NCBI GenBank assembly: GCA_022225965.2
Contig: JAKJXP020000010.1
Location: 310,001 to 374,000 of the forward strand
Source of the DNA: Diatrype stigma
Lineage: Eukaryota > Ascomycota > Sordariomycetes > Xylariales > Diatrypaceae
Direction of reading: 5' to 3'
Length of the DNA: 64,000 nt
Below the pieces are notes generated by a model, which was given only the letters and a program-made list of their open reading frames with translations, was not told the origin of the DNA and ran no database searches. Below are positions 24,501 through 35,823 of the stretch, piece after piece. Both the position numbers and the translations under genes were made by a program. Position 1 is the first letter of the stretch; each line of letters begins with the position of its first letter.

Positions 24501-24677
24501 GGGTGAGGACGAGCACGGATGCCTGATGGCAACATGTGTCCTCGTATATGGTGGTGGTGGTAGGTATTGGGACCGCTAGCTCGCTAGGTCCTTCGGAAAT
24601 GAGGTGTGTCTAGGTGTGTGATGACAACCATGGAGAGGGAAAAGGGGGAAGAAACCTGTATCAGTTTCTTCACCCAT
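18533..24677. other. Gene-poor stretch of about 6.1 kb
   Basis: No frame here has a family motif or consistent splicing. It contains a tetranucleotide repeat (19507-19552), many TACCTA/TAGGTA runs (19800-20110) and small random ORFs such as 23153-23593. The 22140-22330 part is GC-rich and open in more than one frame; it could be a gene relic, but I cannot name it. The right end carries the 3' flank of the MFS gene. Confidence 0.5.
19507..19552. repeat. Tetranucleotide (AGGC/AGGT)n microsatellite
   Basis: Three AGGC units run into about eight AGGT units. The same TAGGTA motif recurs, less regularly, throughout the window's intergenic DNA. Confidence 0.9.
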
Positions 24678-26534
24678 TCAAGGGTTGCTGACATAGCTCC
24701 TCGCGCGCCTGAGGTCGTCATCATCCGACTCGTTGTCGCGGATCGAAGCAGCTCCAGCTCCAGCCCCAGCCCCCGCGCCCGCACCGCCCTTCTCGAGCGC
24801 GGCGTTCGCGTCGTCGTCGCCGCCGTAGGCGTACTTGCTGCGCTGTCGGATGGCCTCGCCGTACTTCCAGAAGAGGAAGGGGATGCCGCAGCAGGCGAGG
24901 GAGATGAAGGCGAGCAGGGAGGAGGCCCACTCGTAGCCGAGGCGGTCGTACATCTGCTCGGTGAAGAGCACGACGGCGGCGCCCCAGAACGAGCGGATGC
25001 AGGTCTTGGCCGCCAGCGCCGACGCCGCCTGGTGCTGGTACGTGTCCACCAGGTAGTTGTTGGCGCTGTTGTACAGGAAGATGAAGCCGAACCCGACCGG
25101 GAACCCGCCCAGCGCCGGCCCCACCCAGATCAGCCCCGGGTACGACGTCCACGCGAAGATGAACAGCCCGATCGGGATGCACCAGCACGAGATCATCATG
25201 GGGATCAGCCGCAGCTCCGGCGGCGGCAGGCGCCCGTCCGGGTGGGCCGCCGCGTGCGCCGTGATGAGGCCCATGTAGTGCTTGTTGACCCAGGGCGAGC
25301 AGCAGGCCGAGAGCACGACGCCGACGGCGAGGGGGATGAACATCAGTCCCGTGATGGAGGCCGAGTAGCCCTTGCCCTTCTGGAAGACGATGGGGAAGGC
25401 GACGAAGAACATGTACAGCAGGCCGTACAGCACGCTCATGTACAGCGAGATGAGGAAGACGATCAGCTCGCCGAAGAGCAGCTGGAAGGGCCGGACCAGG
25501 AAGATGCGCATGCGCTCGCCGAAGGGCCGCTTGTCGAGGTCCTGCTCCGTCACGTGGTCGGGCGAGCCGGTCTCCTTGCGCAGGCGGGCCGCGCGCCGCG
25601 CCAGGATCGTCGGCGCGTACGTCTCGGGCACCGTGAAGGTGATGAGCACCCAGACGACGAAGGACAGGATCAGGTGCAGCCAGTACAGCCAGCGCCAGCC
25701 GGCGGCGTCGGACAGGAAGCCGCCGGCCAGGGGGCCGATGGCCGGGCCGATGAAGGGCGCGGCCGAGAAGGCGGCCATGGGGATGCCGCGCTCCTCGGAC
25801 CGCCACAGGTCGGCCAGGGTGCCGCCGACGAGGGTCATGGGCGCGGAGAAGGCGATGCCGTCGATGGCGCGGGCGACGAGGAGCGTGGCGATGTTCTTGG
25901 CGACGGCGCCCGGGATGATGAAGACGACGGCCACGAGCAGCGTGGTGCCGTAGATGATGCGGCGCCCGTAGACCTCGGACAGCGGGGCGAAGATCATGGG
26001 CCCGATGCCGAAGCCCACCACGAAGAGCGTGATGCTCAGCAGGGCGACCTCCTCGCTGACGGCGAACTCCTCGGCGACGCCGGCGATGTCGGCCGTGACG
26101 ACGCTGGACGAGAAGGCCACGACGAAGCACGTGGCGGCCACGACCATGGTGCAGTACCACTTGTAGGCCTTGGACCAGTTCTTGGGGTTCTCGGGGTCGT
26201 TGGGCACGAACGTCACGAGCTGGTAGCGGCTCTCGCCGTCGGGCTCGACGGGGCCGGGGATGTGGCCCGACGGCGTCTCGTGGATGTACTCGCCGAGGTT
26301 CGCATCGTTGGTCAGGGTCCGGTACGGCAGGTTGACGTCCAGCTCCGGGTCGCGGCTCTCCTTCGTGTTGACCCGCGCCAGGCCAGGCGAGCCGGGCTCG
26401 TGTTTCGAGTGGGTGTGCGTGACGCTTTGGTAGGTGGCGGCGGGATGTTGGTCCGGGGACCCTCCCACCGTCGAGGAAGACACGCTGTCCGAGTTGTCCA
26501 TGTTGGACTCAGGGATCTCGGTTCTCGTAGTCAT
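24678..26534 (-). CDS. MFS drug/polyamine:H+ antiporter, DHA1 family
   Basis: Single exon, 618 residues. Plasma-membrane exporter of the fungal DHA1 group (FLR1/TPO/CYP-like). A ~120-residue hydrophilic N-terminus ends with DPENPKNWSKAYKWY, the usual entry to TM1 in this group. About 12 hydrophobic segments follow. Motifs include GPMIFAPLSEVYGRR after TM2, GPAIGPLAGGFLSD (antiporter motif C) near TM5, and PETYAPTILARRAARLRKE before the central loop. The C-terminus has a Gly-Ala repeat and an acidic patch. Coding GC is high. Substrate cannot be told from sequence. A long antisense ORF mirrors it and is not a gene. Confidence 0.93.
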   Translation of the reverse strand: MTTRTEIPESNMDNSDSVSSSTVGGSPDQHPAATYQSVTHTHSKHEPGSPGLARVNTKESRDPELDVNLPYRTLTNDANLGEYIHETPSGHIPGPVEPDGESRYQLVTFVPNDPENPKNWSKAYKWYCTMVVAATCFVVAFSSSVVTADIAGVAEEFAVSEEVALLSITLFVVGFGIGPMIFAPLSEVYGRRIIYGTTLLVAVVFIIPGAVAKNIATLLVARAIDGIAFSAPMTLVGGTLADLWRSEERGIPMAAFSAAPFIGPAIGPLAGGFLSDAAGWRWLYWLHLILSFVVWVLITFTVPETYAPTILARRAARLRKETGSPDHVTEQDLDKRPFGERMRIFLVRPFQLLFGELIVFLISLYMSVLYGLLYMFFVAFPIVFQKGKGYSASITGLMFIPLAVGVVLSACCSPWVNKHYMGLITAHAAAHPDGRLPPPELRLIPMMISCWCIPIGLFIFAWTSYPGLIWVGPALGGFPVGFGFIFLYNSANNYLVDTYQHQAASALAAKTCIRSFWGAAVVLFTEQMYDRLGYEWASSLLAFISLACCGIPFLFWKYGEAIRQRSKYAYGGDDDANAALEKGGAGAGAGAGAGAASIRDNESDDDDLRRARSYVSNP

Positions 26535-29500
26535 TAAGATAATAAGGTATGGGTAGGCTGTAGCAGCCGTAGGTACTAAAAGGTCTCAAGTGAAAGGAGT
26601 GAATATGAAATATGCAAAGGGGTTTCAAGGGAAAGAAACAGGATGATGTGGTTTTTCACATTCCCCTGTAAACTTCTATTCTTCTACGACGAACTTCTTT
26701 TCCCAGCGCGACGGAAGGGCCATGGGCGGACCACGCACCTTTATATATAAAGACTAGCATCTCACCCCGGTCTCGTCCTTGAGGCTCTAGGCTTGAGCTT
26801 GCAGTGCGGATGCACGCGAATGTGGTGACAAGCGCCGGCATGTACTTCTGGCGCGATCCATTCCTACTTCCTATGCCACACCATTGGCCCGCCCACCGTG
26901 GTGGCACGAAGTTACAATGGGTTAGGTGAGCATCTGTTACATGTATGCACAGGCACAGGCACAGGCACAGGCAAAGACGGCCCCCCTGCCACGAGGCGAT
27001 AACGGAGGCGGATCTACTACAGTAGGTACTAGAGGTAAGTGTACAGTGGCCTTGAGTGGTTACCTACGAGCTTCCTGAGCTTCTGAAAGCGAAGAAGAAC
27101 AGAGAAAAGGTGGGGCGTGGCCTTGGTTCGCTGCGACGGGATAGGCCCGAGGAGCGAGTTGATAGTGATAAGCATGGGGGCATGGGAATCTCGTGGTTGC
27201 CGAATGGACCAGGGCTTCGAAACGAGAAAGTTTTCTCGGCTGCCCACTATTACCTTTTGTATTGTTGATTGGGAGATCGGATCGAGGAGATGACTCGGGG
27301 TCATTCGGCATCAAGCCAAAAGGCGAGAAAGCAGTCTGAAGGTAAAAGGGGGCTCCACTAGTTGCTACCCGAACATTCCTTCGCTCTCCCCTAGTTACCC
27401 GGTTGTCTATGCGAAAAGGGCTCTCAGACAAATACTTCTTCTGGCAGAAGACAAGAATGCCTGGAACTGGGGAAAAACGATGGGGAGAGTGTTCATCAGC
27501 TTGGGACCTCCTGCTCCCTTTCTCAACGCGAGGAAGACTGGCCCGTCGATCTTCTCCAATGCAACGGTCTGCGGTAACGAGTTATGATGTGGTTGTGGTG
27601 AAATGGTTCGCTGGCGGCGAATGATGGCGAGGTTCTAGACGAAAATCTGACGACGGAATTTAAGATTTGTGACGGCATCCGGAGCTGTTCGAGGACCCAC
27701 ATTACCTAACTAGTACCTGTAGTCTCTTAATTAGCAGCTGATACTTAGGTAAGTATGTACTACCAGCTGCTAAGCCGATCCAAGCAGAGTCGGGACGCGA
27801 CAGGTCAGCGGGTCCTATAGCATTGTTGCTCGGAGGTTATCGATTGACTAGCGGACTGCATACCTCCTAATTAGTACCTACTAATTGAGTCTCTACTAGC
27901 TACCTAGCAGGCGCGTATCATTGTCAGGTTACTCCCTACAGCATGCTACAGGTAATGTTCAAAATGATACCAACTCTCCGTCTCTGCGAACAGTTGCGAT
28001 CTGGTATAAACCTACCAGACTACCAGGTAGCACTGAGTGTGCATAGGGCTGAGAGATGTATGTAACCTCAATTTGCTGCAAGAGCTACAGAGAGTGGTGT
28101 GGTGTGGTCATGACAATTTTGGATGTATACATAGTACGTAGAAAAACCTCGCGTTACCGTATCATCGCGTCTGCAGCGAGTCAAGAAGCTTCGAAGGTAT
28201 ATTATATTCCATCTATAGGTAACGATGGGACCATATTGGATGCGTGTTTATAAGTACATATGTGGGCCATGTACCTGTTGCAGGGTTGATAGGGGTCGAG
28301 ATCGATCTCTACGTTACGCAGCTATACCTATAAGTATACCTATGTCCCTATTTGAATCATTATATAGTCATACATACATAATATATGTCCGATTACTCCA
28401 ACCCACTAATCACAAGCTACATCTTCGCGTGGTGAACTAGCTTATCTATCTGTCTATGTAACTACACATAACTACACATGTGCTCTCCGCGAGCACGAAC
28501 CACGAGCCACGAACGCGAGGAGTGAGTAAGAGAAAAGGGGTTTCCCTTCCTCTCCCCTCTACCTAATTATCCTTCGTCACAATTATGCTTTATCTCGAGT
28601 AATCGCTTCTACAATGGTTTCCAAGCCCGCCTTCCTTGAATCACGCGACAGCGACGGCAGTAGATCGGGTGGGAACCAGTCAGTCCGCCAGCCATTTGTC
28701 CTCCGGGTCTCCGAGGCGCCTCCTCTTCTCGGCCCGCCCACGACCACGTTGATCAGCGCCGTGCCGCATAGACAGGCCCCACCATACAAACCGTATCATG
28801 TCGCCACCCGAGTGGCCCACGGATATCCACTCGCGGGACTCTTCCTCCATCTTTTTCTTTTTCTTTTTCTTTCTTTTTCTGGAACGCCGTTCTCATTGTC
28901 ATTGCCACGTCCCGTCCCCGTCAAGCTGGGGATCCGGCCGCCCGACGAAGGGGAGCTGATCACCGGTGAAGTCGATGACGTCGGATTAGACCTGTCAAGA
29001 CAGCCAGAATCTGATAAAAAAAACCATGCGGACCTTAGTGGCCTAAGCGTGACATATGTATGGTGTTTATCGGATCTTGGCTGCATGACTTGAGTCAGGA
29101 TCATAAGAATAATAGGTGTCAGAGTCGAATTCATGCCTCCGCTCTCTCTCCCTCCTCTAAATCGGCTCGAAGACAGCCAGCTAGGAAGATGAACCCATTC
29201 CCCCGCCGATCAACCACCAGATTCGCCTGTTCGCCACCACCTTTGGCTTCCTACTCCACCCCCGCCTCTTTCGATAATAGACGATGTAATGGGCGTAGGC
29301 GTAGATACAGACGTAGGTGTGGATGGCGGCCGCTACGTAGCCTGGTCGAACGTCACCCTTGGCCGGCCCCGGCTCGGCCGTAGACGACGGGCCGGAGTAA
29401 TAGGGGCGCGCCCCGGCAGGGGTCGGATGGGAACGAAGTCGCCGGGCGCTACGCTGTCATCGTGCTGAGGACCCCCATCCGTCTGCTTGTCCCACAAAGC

Positions 29501-31765
29501 CCGGGACCAACTACGTGGTGAAGGCGTTGGTGGCGTGCACGACAGTGACTGCACTAGTAATCGTGCCCCTACTCGTACTCAGTGGCCGAGTTGGTTACCT
29601 CGTCGGTAGGCTTAACATCCTATTCGCTCCGTTGCGCGGGGCGGTGATGATGGATAGGGCTACGTAGCGCCGCCATATCTTTTATCCATGGAGAATCGTT
29701 CCTGCCCCTACTTCTGCTTCTGCTTCTGCTTCTGGCTTCCGTATCTCGTGAGCAGCTTCCTTTAGGCGAACACATGGGACCCATTGGAACGGCCAGAGCG
29801 CATCCGGCCCGGTAACAGATAATGGCGTCGTTGAGTAGAGTCATGGGCAATTATATCGAACTAGCATCCAAATTGGACTATAACATTGCCCATAACCCCC
29901 GGCAGGCTAACTTCAAGGTACATACAAAGGTGAGAGAATAGATGGATATCATACTCACCTCTTGAGGCCTCTTGCAGCATCCTATATCCGTATGTCCACG
30001 CCCGAGGCCCAGTGGCATAGCTCCTCAACGAGCGTCGCGATCCTCTTCGTCGAAGTAGTCCGTCGACTAGTTCTGGCGGCATCGCGACAATCCGCGGCCC
30101 CGGTCTAGCCCTCGATTTTTCACAGCCGCGTTAGGATCAGAGGGGGCTTGAGCTATATACTCATATATGCAATACGTTCACAGATATAGCAGCTCGAACC
30201 ATGCTGCATGTATATATATACTACCCCACTAACAAAGCAAATTGTAAGATCTCGAGGGAATTCGAAACTGTCAGGCATCAGGAATTCGCGGCCCTTTTCT
30301 AGCTGTCTTTGCAGTAAAGTACAGCCATTCCAGACGGAAGCGACTCCAGTGTGAGATATGGAGTGATAGGAAAAGGCGATCACTCGGGCAGAATTGCAAT
30401 AGCTTTTCTATGGGAATAGTATACAGTGTCATAGAAAGATGCCCATATGCTTGGAATAGCCGTGCGGATACCCGCTCAAGGGGTGAACCATGCTCGCTGT
30501 ACTTTCTCGAGACTCTCATACTACGACGCCTTACGCAGCCGTCCTTACGACCAGTGGGCGCCGAAGCATATAGGGGGCGGGTCTCGAGATACGACAGCCA
30601 CCTTATTTACTTGTTGCTGTTGTTGCTGCTGTTGTTGCTGTCCGCCCCGTCTCCATCTCTACATCGGCTGTGGACGCGAACGACAAACTCAGGTTGGGTG
30701 TCACGGTTGACCACAGCGCTAACCAAATGACCATTAAACCAAGCCACCGCGTTTCTCTGAAAGGAGGGTACAGACCTTCCAAGTTGTTTGGCTTGGAACC
30801 TATGGCAGTGTATATATATACATATATAGGGCTGCTTCGGATCCCTACTCGGTCATCCATTACGAGCTATGGCCTGTACTTACTTACCATGATACCGGGG
30901 AATCGCAACCAACCCCTCCCTTATGATCCCAGGCCTGTCGATGACGACGTCGGCTTCAGCTGGCGCGTCGGTGAGGTGAAGGAATGTGCGCCCGGGAGCA
31001 CCGGGTGCAGCGGGCCATCAAGCTACCCAGTGCTTAGAGCTGGCGTGCGAGAGAAGCACATGTAGGGCCCGGGTTAGCGTCAAGCAGAATATTAATGACG
31101 ATCTAGAGTGTTTTGTGGTGGATGATGACGCCTATTCAGAATATTTGCTAGGTAAACAAGGGAGAGGTTAAAACGGTTAAAACACTCCTTACTCAGTTAA
31201 CATCACTACTTGCTCCCGAATTAAGGGAGGTGAAGCAATAAGGAGGTGTCAGATGATACAGTGTATTTATATCATTCATTATTAACTGTAACAAGTCTAA
31301 GCCAAAAGATGAAGAAAAGGGAAAAGGAAAAGAAGAAAAGGGGCAAAGGAAAAAGAAATGCTGGGAGTTGATGTATGAATAAAAGGTCGCGAATTTATTC
31401 CACGAAACGCTGGAGCCGTAAGCAGAGATAGAGATACCAGGGTTGATATACATCCAACTTATCGGAAAAGAGCAAGACGTCGCAAAATACGGTATCTTCT
31501 TTACAGAATCAAGCAGCAAAACAAACAAGCTACATGCATCCTCAGTAATTGATGATATGTAGGCCCAAACAATTTCGATTTCGGCATCCCGTTGCTAGTA
31601 CTTCGTATACGGTAGTTGTGATAGCTGCCCGGGTTTCGGTCCGCGACAATAAAGCCACCTGCACCCGACGGGCGCGAGAGCACGTGGAAGCTGGGGTTCA
31701 GTTAACTAGGGGCGGCTGGGTATTATGAACGGGCCACCCGTTTGATACAGTGCCATAACTGTGCA
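26535..31765. other. Gene-poor stretch of about 5.2 kb
   Basis: It starts with the MFS promoter. The 28,600-30,100 part is GC-richer and open in several frames (for example 28614-29093 plus and 29861-30082 minus), but none joins into a convincing spliced gene or shows a motif I know. The rest is AT-rich with TACCTA and TATATA runs. It ends at the inverted-repeat element. Confidence 0.5.
26740..26751 (-). promoter_or_regulatory. Palindromic TATA element upstream of the MFS gene
   Basis: TTTATATATAAA is a perfect palindrome about 205 bases upstream of the MFS start. Position and sequence fit a TATA box with a long 5' leader. This is inference from sequence only. Confidence 0.45.
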
Positions 31766-32060
31766 TACCGTCTTATCCCTTTAAATTCGTCCTCTGGTCT
31801 AAAATGATCGACGTACTAGCGTACCACCTTATTTTTACCACAGGGTCGAATTCGTACGGGAAATTGCTAAAGGAAGTTAACGTAATACGATAAAAATAAC
31901 GCGTTTCTTATCAGGGGTATTAGTTGCCAGCAAAAAATTAACGCATAACTAATCGTTTGATATCACATGATCTGAACCTCTAGCGGAAACTAAGCAAAGT
32001 CGGCTAGAGCAATGCCGATCGACTTTTGCCAAGGGACGAATTTAAAGGGATAAGACGGTA
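31766..32060. mobile_element. TA-flanked miniature inverted-repeat element (MITE)
   Basis: Perfect inverted repeats sit at 31764-31792 and 32034-32062 (29 of 29 bases match). Both read CCGTCTTATCCC inward from a TA dinucleotide, which is the target duplication expected of Tc1/mariner/pogo-type elements; the outermost CA/TG match may be chance. Homology continues imperfectly inward for about 20 more bases. Taking TA as the target site, the element is about 291 bp (31768-32058), has no coding capacity, and is AT-rich inside. It is probably non-autonomous. I do not recognise the terminal sequence as any named fungal MITE family. Confidence 0.85.
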
Positions 32061-32173
32061 TGTGTCATCTGGACCCACACGTCACGATAAGGTAGTGATC
32101 AAATGGTCCCACAGCGGGGAGCAGCCACTGGCACCAAGTCTCTTCTCCTGAGATAGCAGCGCTTTTTTCAACA

Positions 32174-32267
32174 GCTGGCATGGTCTAATGGTTATGATTT
32201 CTCGTTAACACCTCATCAGTGTTGACTCGCTCCGAGAAGGTTCCGCGTTCGATCCGCGGTGCTAGTA
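32174..32267 (+). tRNA. tRNA-Val (anticodon AAC) with a 21-nt intron
   Basis: The cloverleaf can be drawn completely. Acceptor 32174-32180 pairs with 32260-32266, including two G-U pairs. The D stem is GTC/GAT. Anticodon stem TCTCG (32200-32204) pairs with CGAGA (32233-32237). The loop is TTAACA-C, with AAC at 32207-32209. T stem CCGCG/CGCGG has loop TTCGATC. The discriminator is A32267. The intron 32211-32231 sits at the canonical 37/38 site. A run of T (about 32292) can end Pol III transcription. The gene lies ~110 bases downstream of the inverted-repeat element. Confidence 0.88.
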
Positions 32268-32767
32268 CAAAAGTTGCACATTCGTCTTCTCTTTTTGCCT
32301 TTTCTATCTTCCACTTGAACTCATCCTTACGGTCTTGGATTGTATGTAATCTTTTTGTCCCTTGCCGTACATATTACCTGGAAAGGGTGAATTATTTTGA
32401 ATAGCCGGCTCGCTGCGGGGAATTTTCTAGAAGTCTTGGCATATATACTGGTAGCTTCCAGTTCGTCCGTCCTGCACGAGGGTAGAGAGACAGGCGCCAG
32501 CCACAGCATTCGATGACTATCGGGTTCACACAGAAAGAATGCCGTGGAACTACGAACCACATACATTAGATTCCATCCAGACAGACCTATCGGCCAATTG
32601 GCTTCTTATTTCGCAGTAGAAATTACCGGCTGCATATTGATCTACCAGCTAGACTACCGAACTATAATTATTACTGGAATTATCTACGAAAAGAAAGGAG
32701 CCCAAGGAAGTCTCCTCAACCTCCAACTAAAGCGACGATTGCTTTGGCTTATGCAGACTCGACGAGC
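32268..32767. other. tRNA 3' flank and promoter of the gene at 32768
   Basis: T-rich sequence follows the tRNA. Further on there is ordinary AT-rich upstream sequence. Nothing else was recognised. Confidence 0.5.
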
Positions 32768-33343
32768 ATGAGAGTATCACATTTACAAACGCTCTTCTTC
32801 GGCCGGTATCTGCGTCCGCGTCAGCACAGAAGTCTTCGAGCTATAACACCACCATTCTCGTCAGCAGGAGCTAGTACACGTCCATTCCACCACCACCACA
32901 GTCCCTTATCATCTGCCACGACAAGACAGCAACAGAAGGAGACCGCTCCTGCTACCGCCATGTCATCATCATCATCACCACCATCATCAGCCCCAGTATC
33001 AGGAGGAGGAGGAGAGCCAAATCCCACCCAATCCCAAACCCAAGCTTCTGACGAAGCGCAACCATCATCATCCACCACCCCCTTACCGCTCCCCGAACCC
33101 ACCCCCGCGAACCCGGCGCACCAGCTCGCGGTAGACGGCGCGGGCGTGAAGCTGGACCACCTGGGCCCGCTCGTGGTCAACGTGGACGGCTCCATGAGCC
33201 GGATCGCCAACTGGGACCGCATGGCGGACATCGAGCGCGAGAACACGCTGCGGATCATCGGGAAGCGGAACCAGGCGAGGCTCGCGAAGCTGAGGGGGGC
33301 GGGGGCCGGGGACGGAGACGGCGAGGCGGCAGGGCGAGGGTGA
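32768..33343 (+). CDS. Small conserved fungal protein, possibly mitochondrial
   Basis: 191 residues, one exon. The open frame extends upstream, but the first ATG is at 32768 and begins MRVSHLQTLFFGRYLRPRQH, an Arg-rich, acid-free N-terminus suggesting a mitochondrial presequence. A low-complexity Ser/Pro/Gln middle follows. The C-terminal ~50 residues look conserved: LDHLGPLVVNVDGSMSRIAN, then WDRMADIERENTLRIIGKRN. I remember this C-terminal block as widespread in fungal hypothetical proteins, without a known function. A later Met before SSSSSPPSS would give a cytosolic form. Catalytic residues cannot be assigned. Confidence 0.75.
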   Translation: MRVSHLQTLFFGRYLRPRQHRSLRAITPPFSSAGASTRPFHHHHSPLSSATTRQQQKETAPATAMSSSSSPPSSAPVSGGGGEPNPTQSQTQASDEAQPSSSTTPLPLPEPTPANPAHQLAVDGAGVKLDHLGPLVVNVDGSMSRIANWDRMADIERENTLRIIGKRNQARLAKLRGAGAGDGDGEAAGRG

Positions 33344-35823
33344 CGGAGACGAAATCGCTACCTACCTAACTTACCTACATAACGTACATACGTAGGTAGG
33401 TAGGTAGGTAGGATGGATATGATGGAGGGCGTGGTCGGCAGTAGTCAGGTGCTGGTGCTGTTTACTGTTTGGATGAGAAGGGTGGGAGGGGAAGGGGAAG
33501 GGGAGCCAGGGGAGCCAGGGGAGCCAAGGGTCTTGAATTACCTAGGGCCAGCTGCCTAGGCAGGTAGTTAGGCGGTAGGGGCAAAATCTTCTGGACAGGG
33601 GGCGAGGGGCTGCCTAGGTCTAGATAGGGGGGGAGAGGTTTCCCAGGTTCCCAGCCTAGGCGGCAGCGGCAAGATCAAGATCCAGATTCTCGATCAGGAA
33701 TAACGGCACGCGCGCGAGCGGTACAATACGGCCTAGCTAGGAGCAACAGGGGGGGCGAGAACTTTTTTTTCCTGATTATTAGGGCTGGGAGGGGGGGCAG
33801 GGAGGGTATGAACTATTACTACGTAGTAGGAGGACACCGGTGGGTGGCGAGGTAGAGGTCGGTAACAGGAGGAGGGCGTAGGACCGAGAATGATAGATGG
33901 GCTGTCCGAGGAGATGTCTAGAGAACCTAGCTAGTTATCGAGTTAGCGACTGAGGAATCGAAATGATGGCGAGGTTAGGAGGCTTCGATCACCCTTTATT
34001 CCGAGTAGTTACTAAATATGTCGATAGCAGAATGGCAAAGAGAAGAGAAATATCAGGGCCATCTCCAACTTACATACGCATATTTACCTGCCTACCTATC
34101 TACCTACCTTGGTATATACCATGTTAAAGGAGCGACTGGGATGAGTAATATCAGGCCCTCGATTCGCCCTCCTATCTCTACTGACGCTTTCTACGTACCG
34201 ACCAACCTATTACATGCGGACAAATATACGAACCTTGTCAGGGGTCCCGGGAAAGATAGCCGCATACTATGTATGTACGGGTGGGGTGATCCGTACATAG
34301 CAGAGGAAATCTCAATAAGGGAAAGAATTATATACTATTTGCCCTCCTACAGCATACCAAGGTCTTACAGCAGCACCTGCCTACCTACTATGTACCTAAC
34401 TTGTCTCATCTCTCCTCACAGAAAAAAAAAAAAAAAAAAAAAAAAAAAAACACATGGCACCTCACCTTGAATCCCGCGCCTTACCTTACCTTACCTACCT
34501 ACCGCCTAGAGACAGACGCTAGGCACCATTTTTTTCGACGAGCAGGGTCCCTCGGGATAACGCCATAACGGCGCGAAGCACGCACTCGACGCTTTGCGTC
34601 GGCTAAGGCTCTAGGAGGCGAGAGTTCCTTCTTAAGGTATGTAGGTAAACCAGGTACCGTACATAATATGTATGTATGGTAGATACCTACCTGTGTGCTA
34701 CACAGGAGAAGAGAAAGATGCATACATATCATATGGAAAGAATGCTCGTGAGATCCATCCAGTACGCGTAGTGCATGAAAGGCAATTCCGCTAATCTGTC
34801 AGGATAGGCACCGGAAGCACGTGGTATTGTAGGCAGCTATGCAGTGGAACGGTAGGGGCCAAACCAGACAGGCAGACAAGCCGGACAGGAGCTCTGAGCT
34901 GGAGGAATTTTCTCTTAACAATCCCCTTGTTTTTTTTCTTATATGTAATTATGAATGGGCATTATGTATTGCGCGGAGGAAGTGTCTCAGGCACCAATCA
35001 TGATACCCCCATATACGAGCACATGTATGCGTGCCTAGACTTTCTAATAAGTGTATCCATATCCATACCCATCTCGTAATTCCTCTTTCCTCTTGGAAAA
35101 TAATAATACGGCCGGGTCCCAATTGTAGTAGTATCCACAAGGACCCATGGTGATTTTAAGGTGTTCCATCCGTTCCACCGCAGCGATTGTGGTGTTTTTC
35201 CCTTCTTCGGTCGTGAGGAAGCGGCTGAACGAGGAGATTTCTGTAGGCAAATAGGTACTATTTTGATCCAGACGGAGACAAAGTCGCTGGATCTATCTTC
35301 TCCATAGGTGGAGTGTATCAGATTCACTAGGACGGACCTACCATTCCTAGCCTGCGCCCTTGATGCTTGTTTGTTGCATGGCAAAGTTCAGGCAACCTGT
35401 GTAAGCCTAGCGGAATCGATTCCGGGTGTTTAGTTCGTGCTTTGCTTCCTGTTTGGAAGAGCTGACCAGGGGGGCGGAATTCGGGGGAGTGAGGTTCACC
35501 ATAGTCGGCTGGCCATTCTTACGAGCAGAATATATTCGTTGTCTGGCGGGTCAGGTATTCGACCCGAATTGTGTATTTGACACTCTTTAGTGATAGATAG
35601 CCGTTAAAACAAATAAATCGCTGCGTTAAAATACGACATGCATGGTATACCCGGTATGAGACCTCCCTCCCACCGGACCCAAGCCCTCTCAAAATCAATT
35701 CCTAGCACAAATAAAAACGCCACCCCGATATATGTATGTATGATGGTGATGATGTTGGTGATGATGCGTGGACATAGGACATATTTCTCTTGAAAAACTC
35801 CCGCCCCTCTTTGATTATGCAGA
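33344..35823. other. Convergent intergenic stretch of about 2.5 kb
   Basis: It lies between the 3' ends of the plus-strand small protein gene and the minus-strand bZIP gene. It contains a TAGG microsatellite at 33391-33412 and a 29-base A run at 34422-34450. No supported gene. Confidence 0.55.
34422..34450. repeat. Poly(A) tract of 29 bases
   Basis: An uninterrupted A run follows a CT-rich stretch. It could mark a retroposed 3' end, but I see no target duplication or coding relic beside it, so I treat it as a simple repeat. Confidence 0.85.

Noticed and set aside
24606..26537. 643-residue plus-strand ORF opposite the MFS gene
   Set aside because: Antisense shadow of a GC-rich gene; charged, repetitive product with no motif, while the minus strand has clear transporter motifs.
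29861..30082. Minus-strand 73-residue ORF with a GTGAGT donor
   Set aside because: No acceptor gives a continued frame of any length; the product matches nothing I know.
32744..32767. Earlier start for the small conserved protein
   Set aside because: It begins with TTG; the first ATG in frame is 32768.
34422..34450. Poly(A) run as the end of a retroposed element
   Set aside because: No coding relic upstream and no target-site duplication visible.
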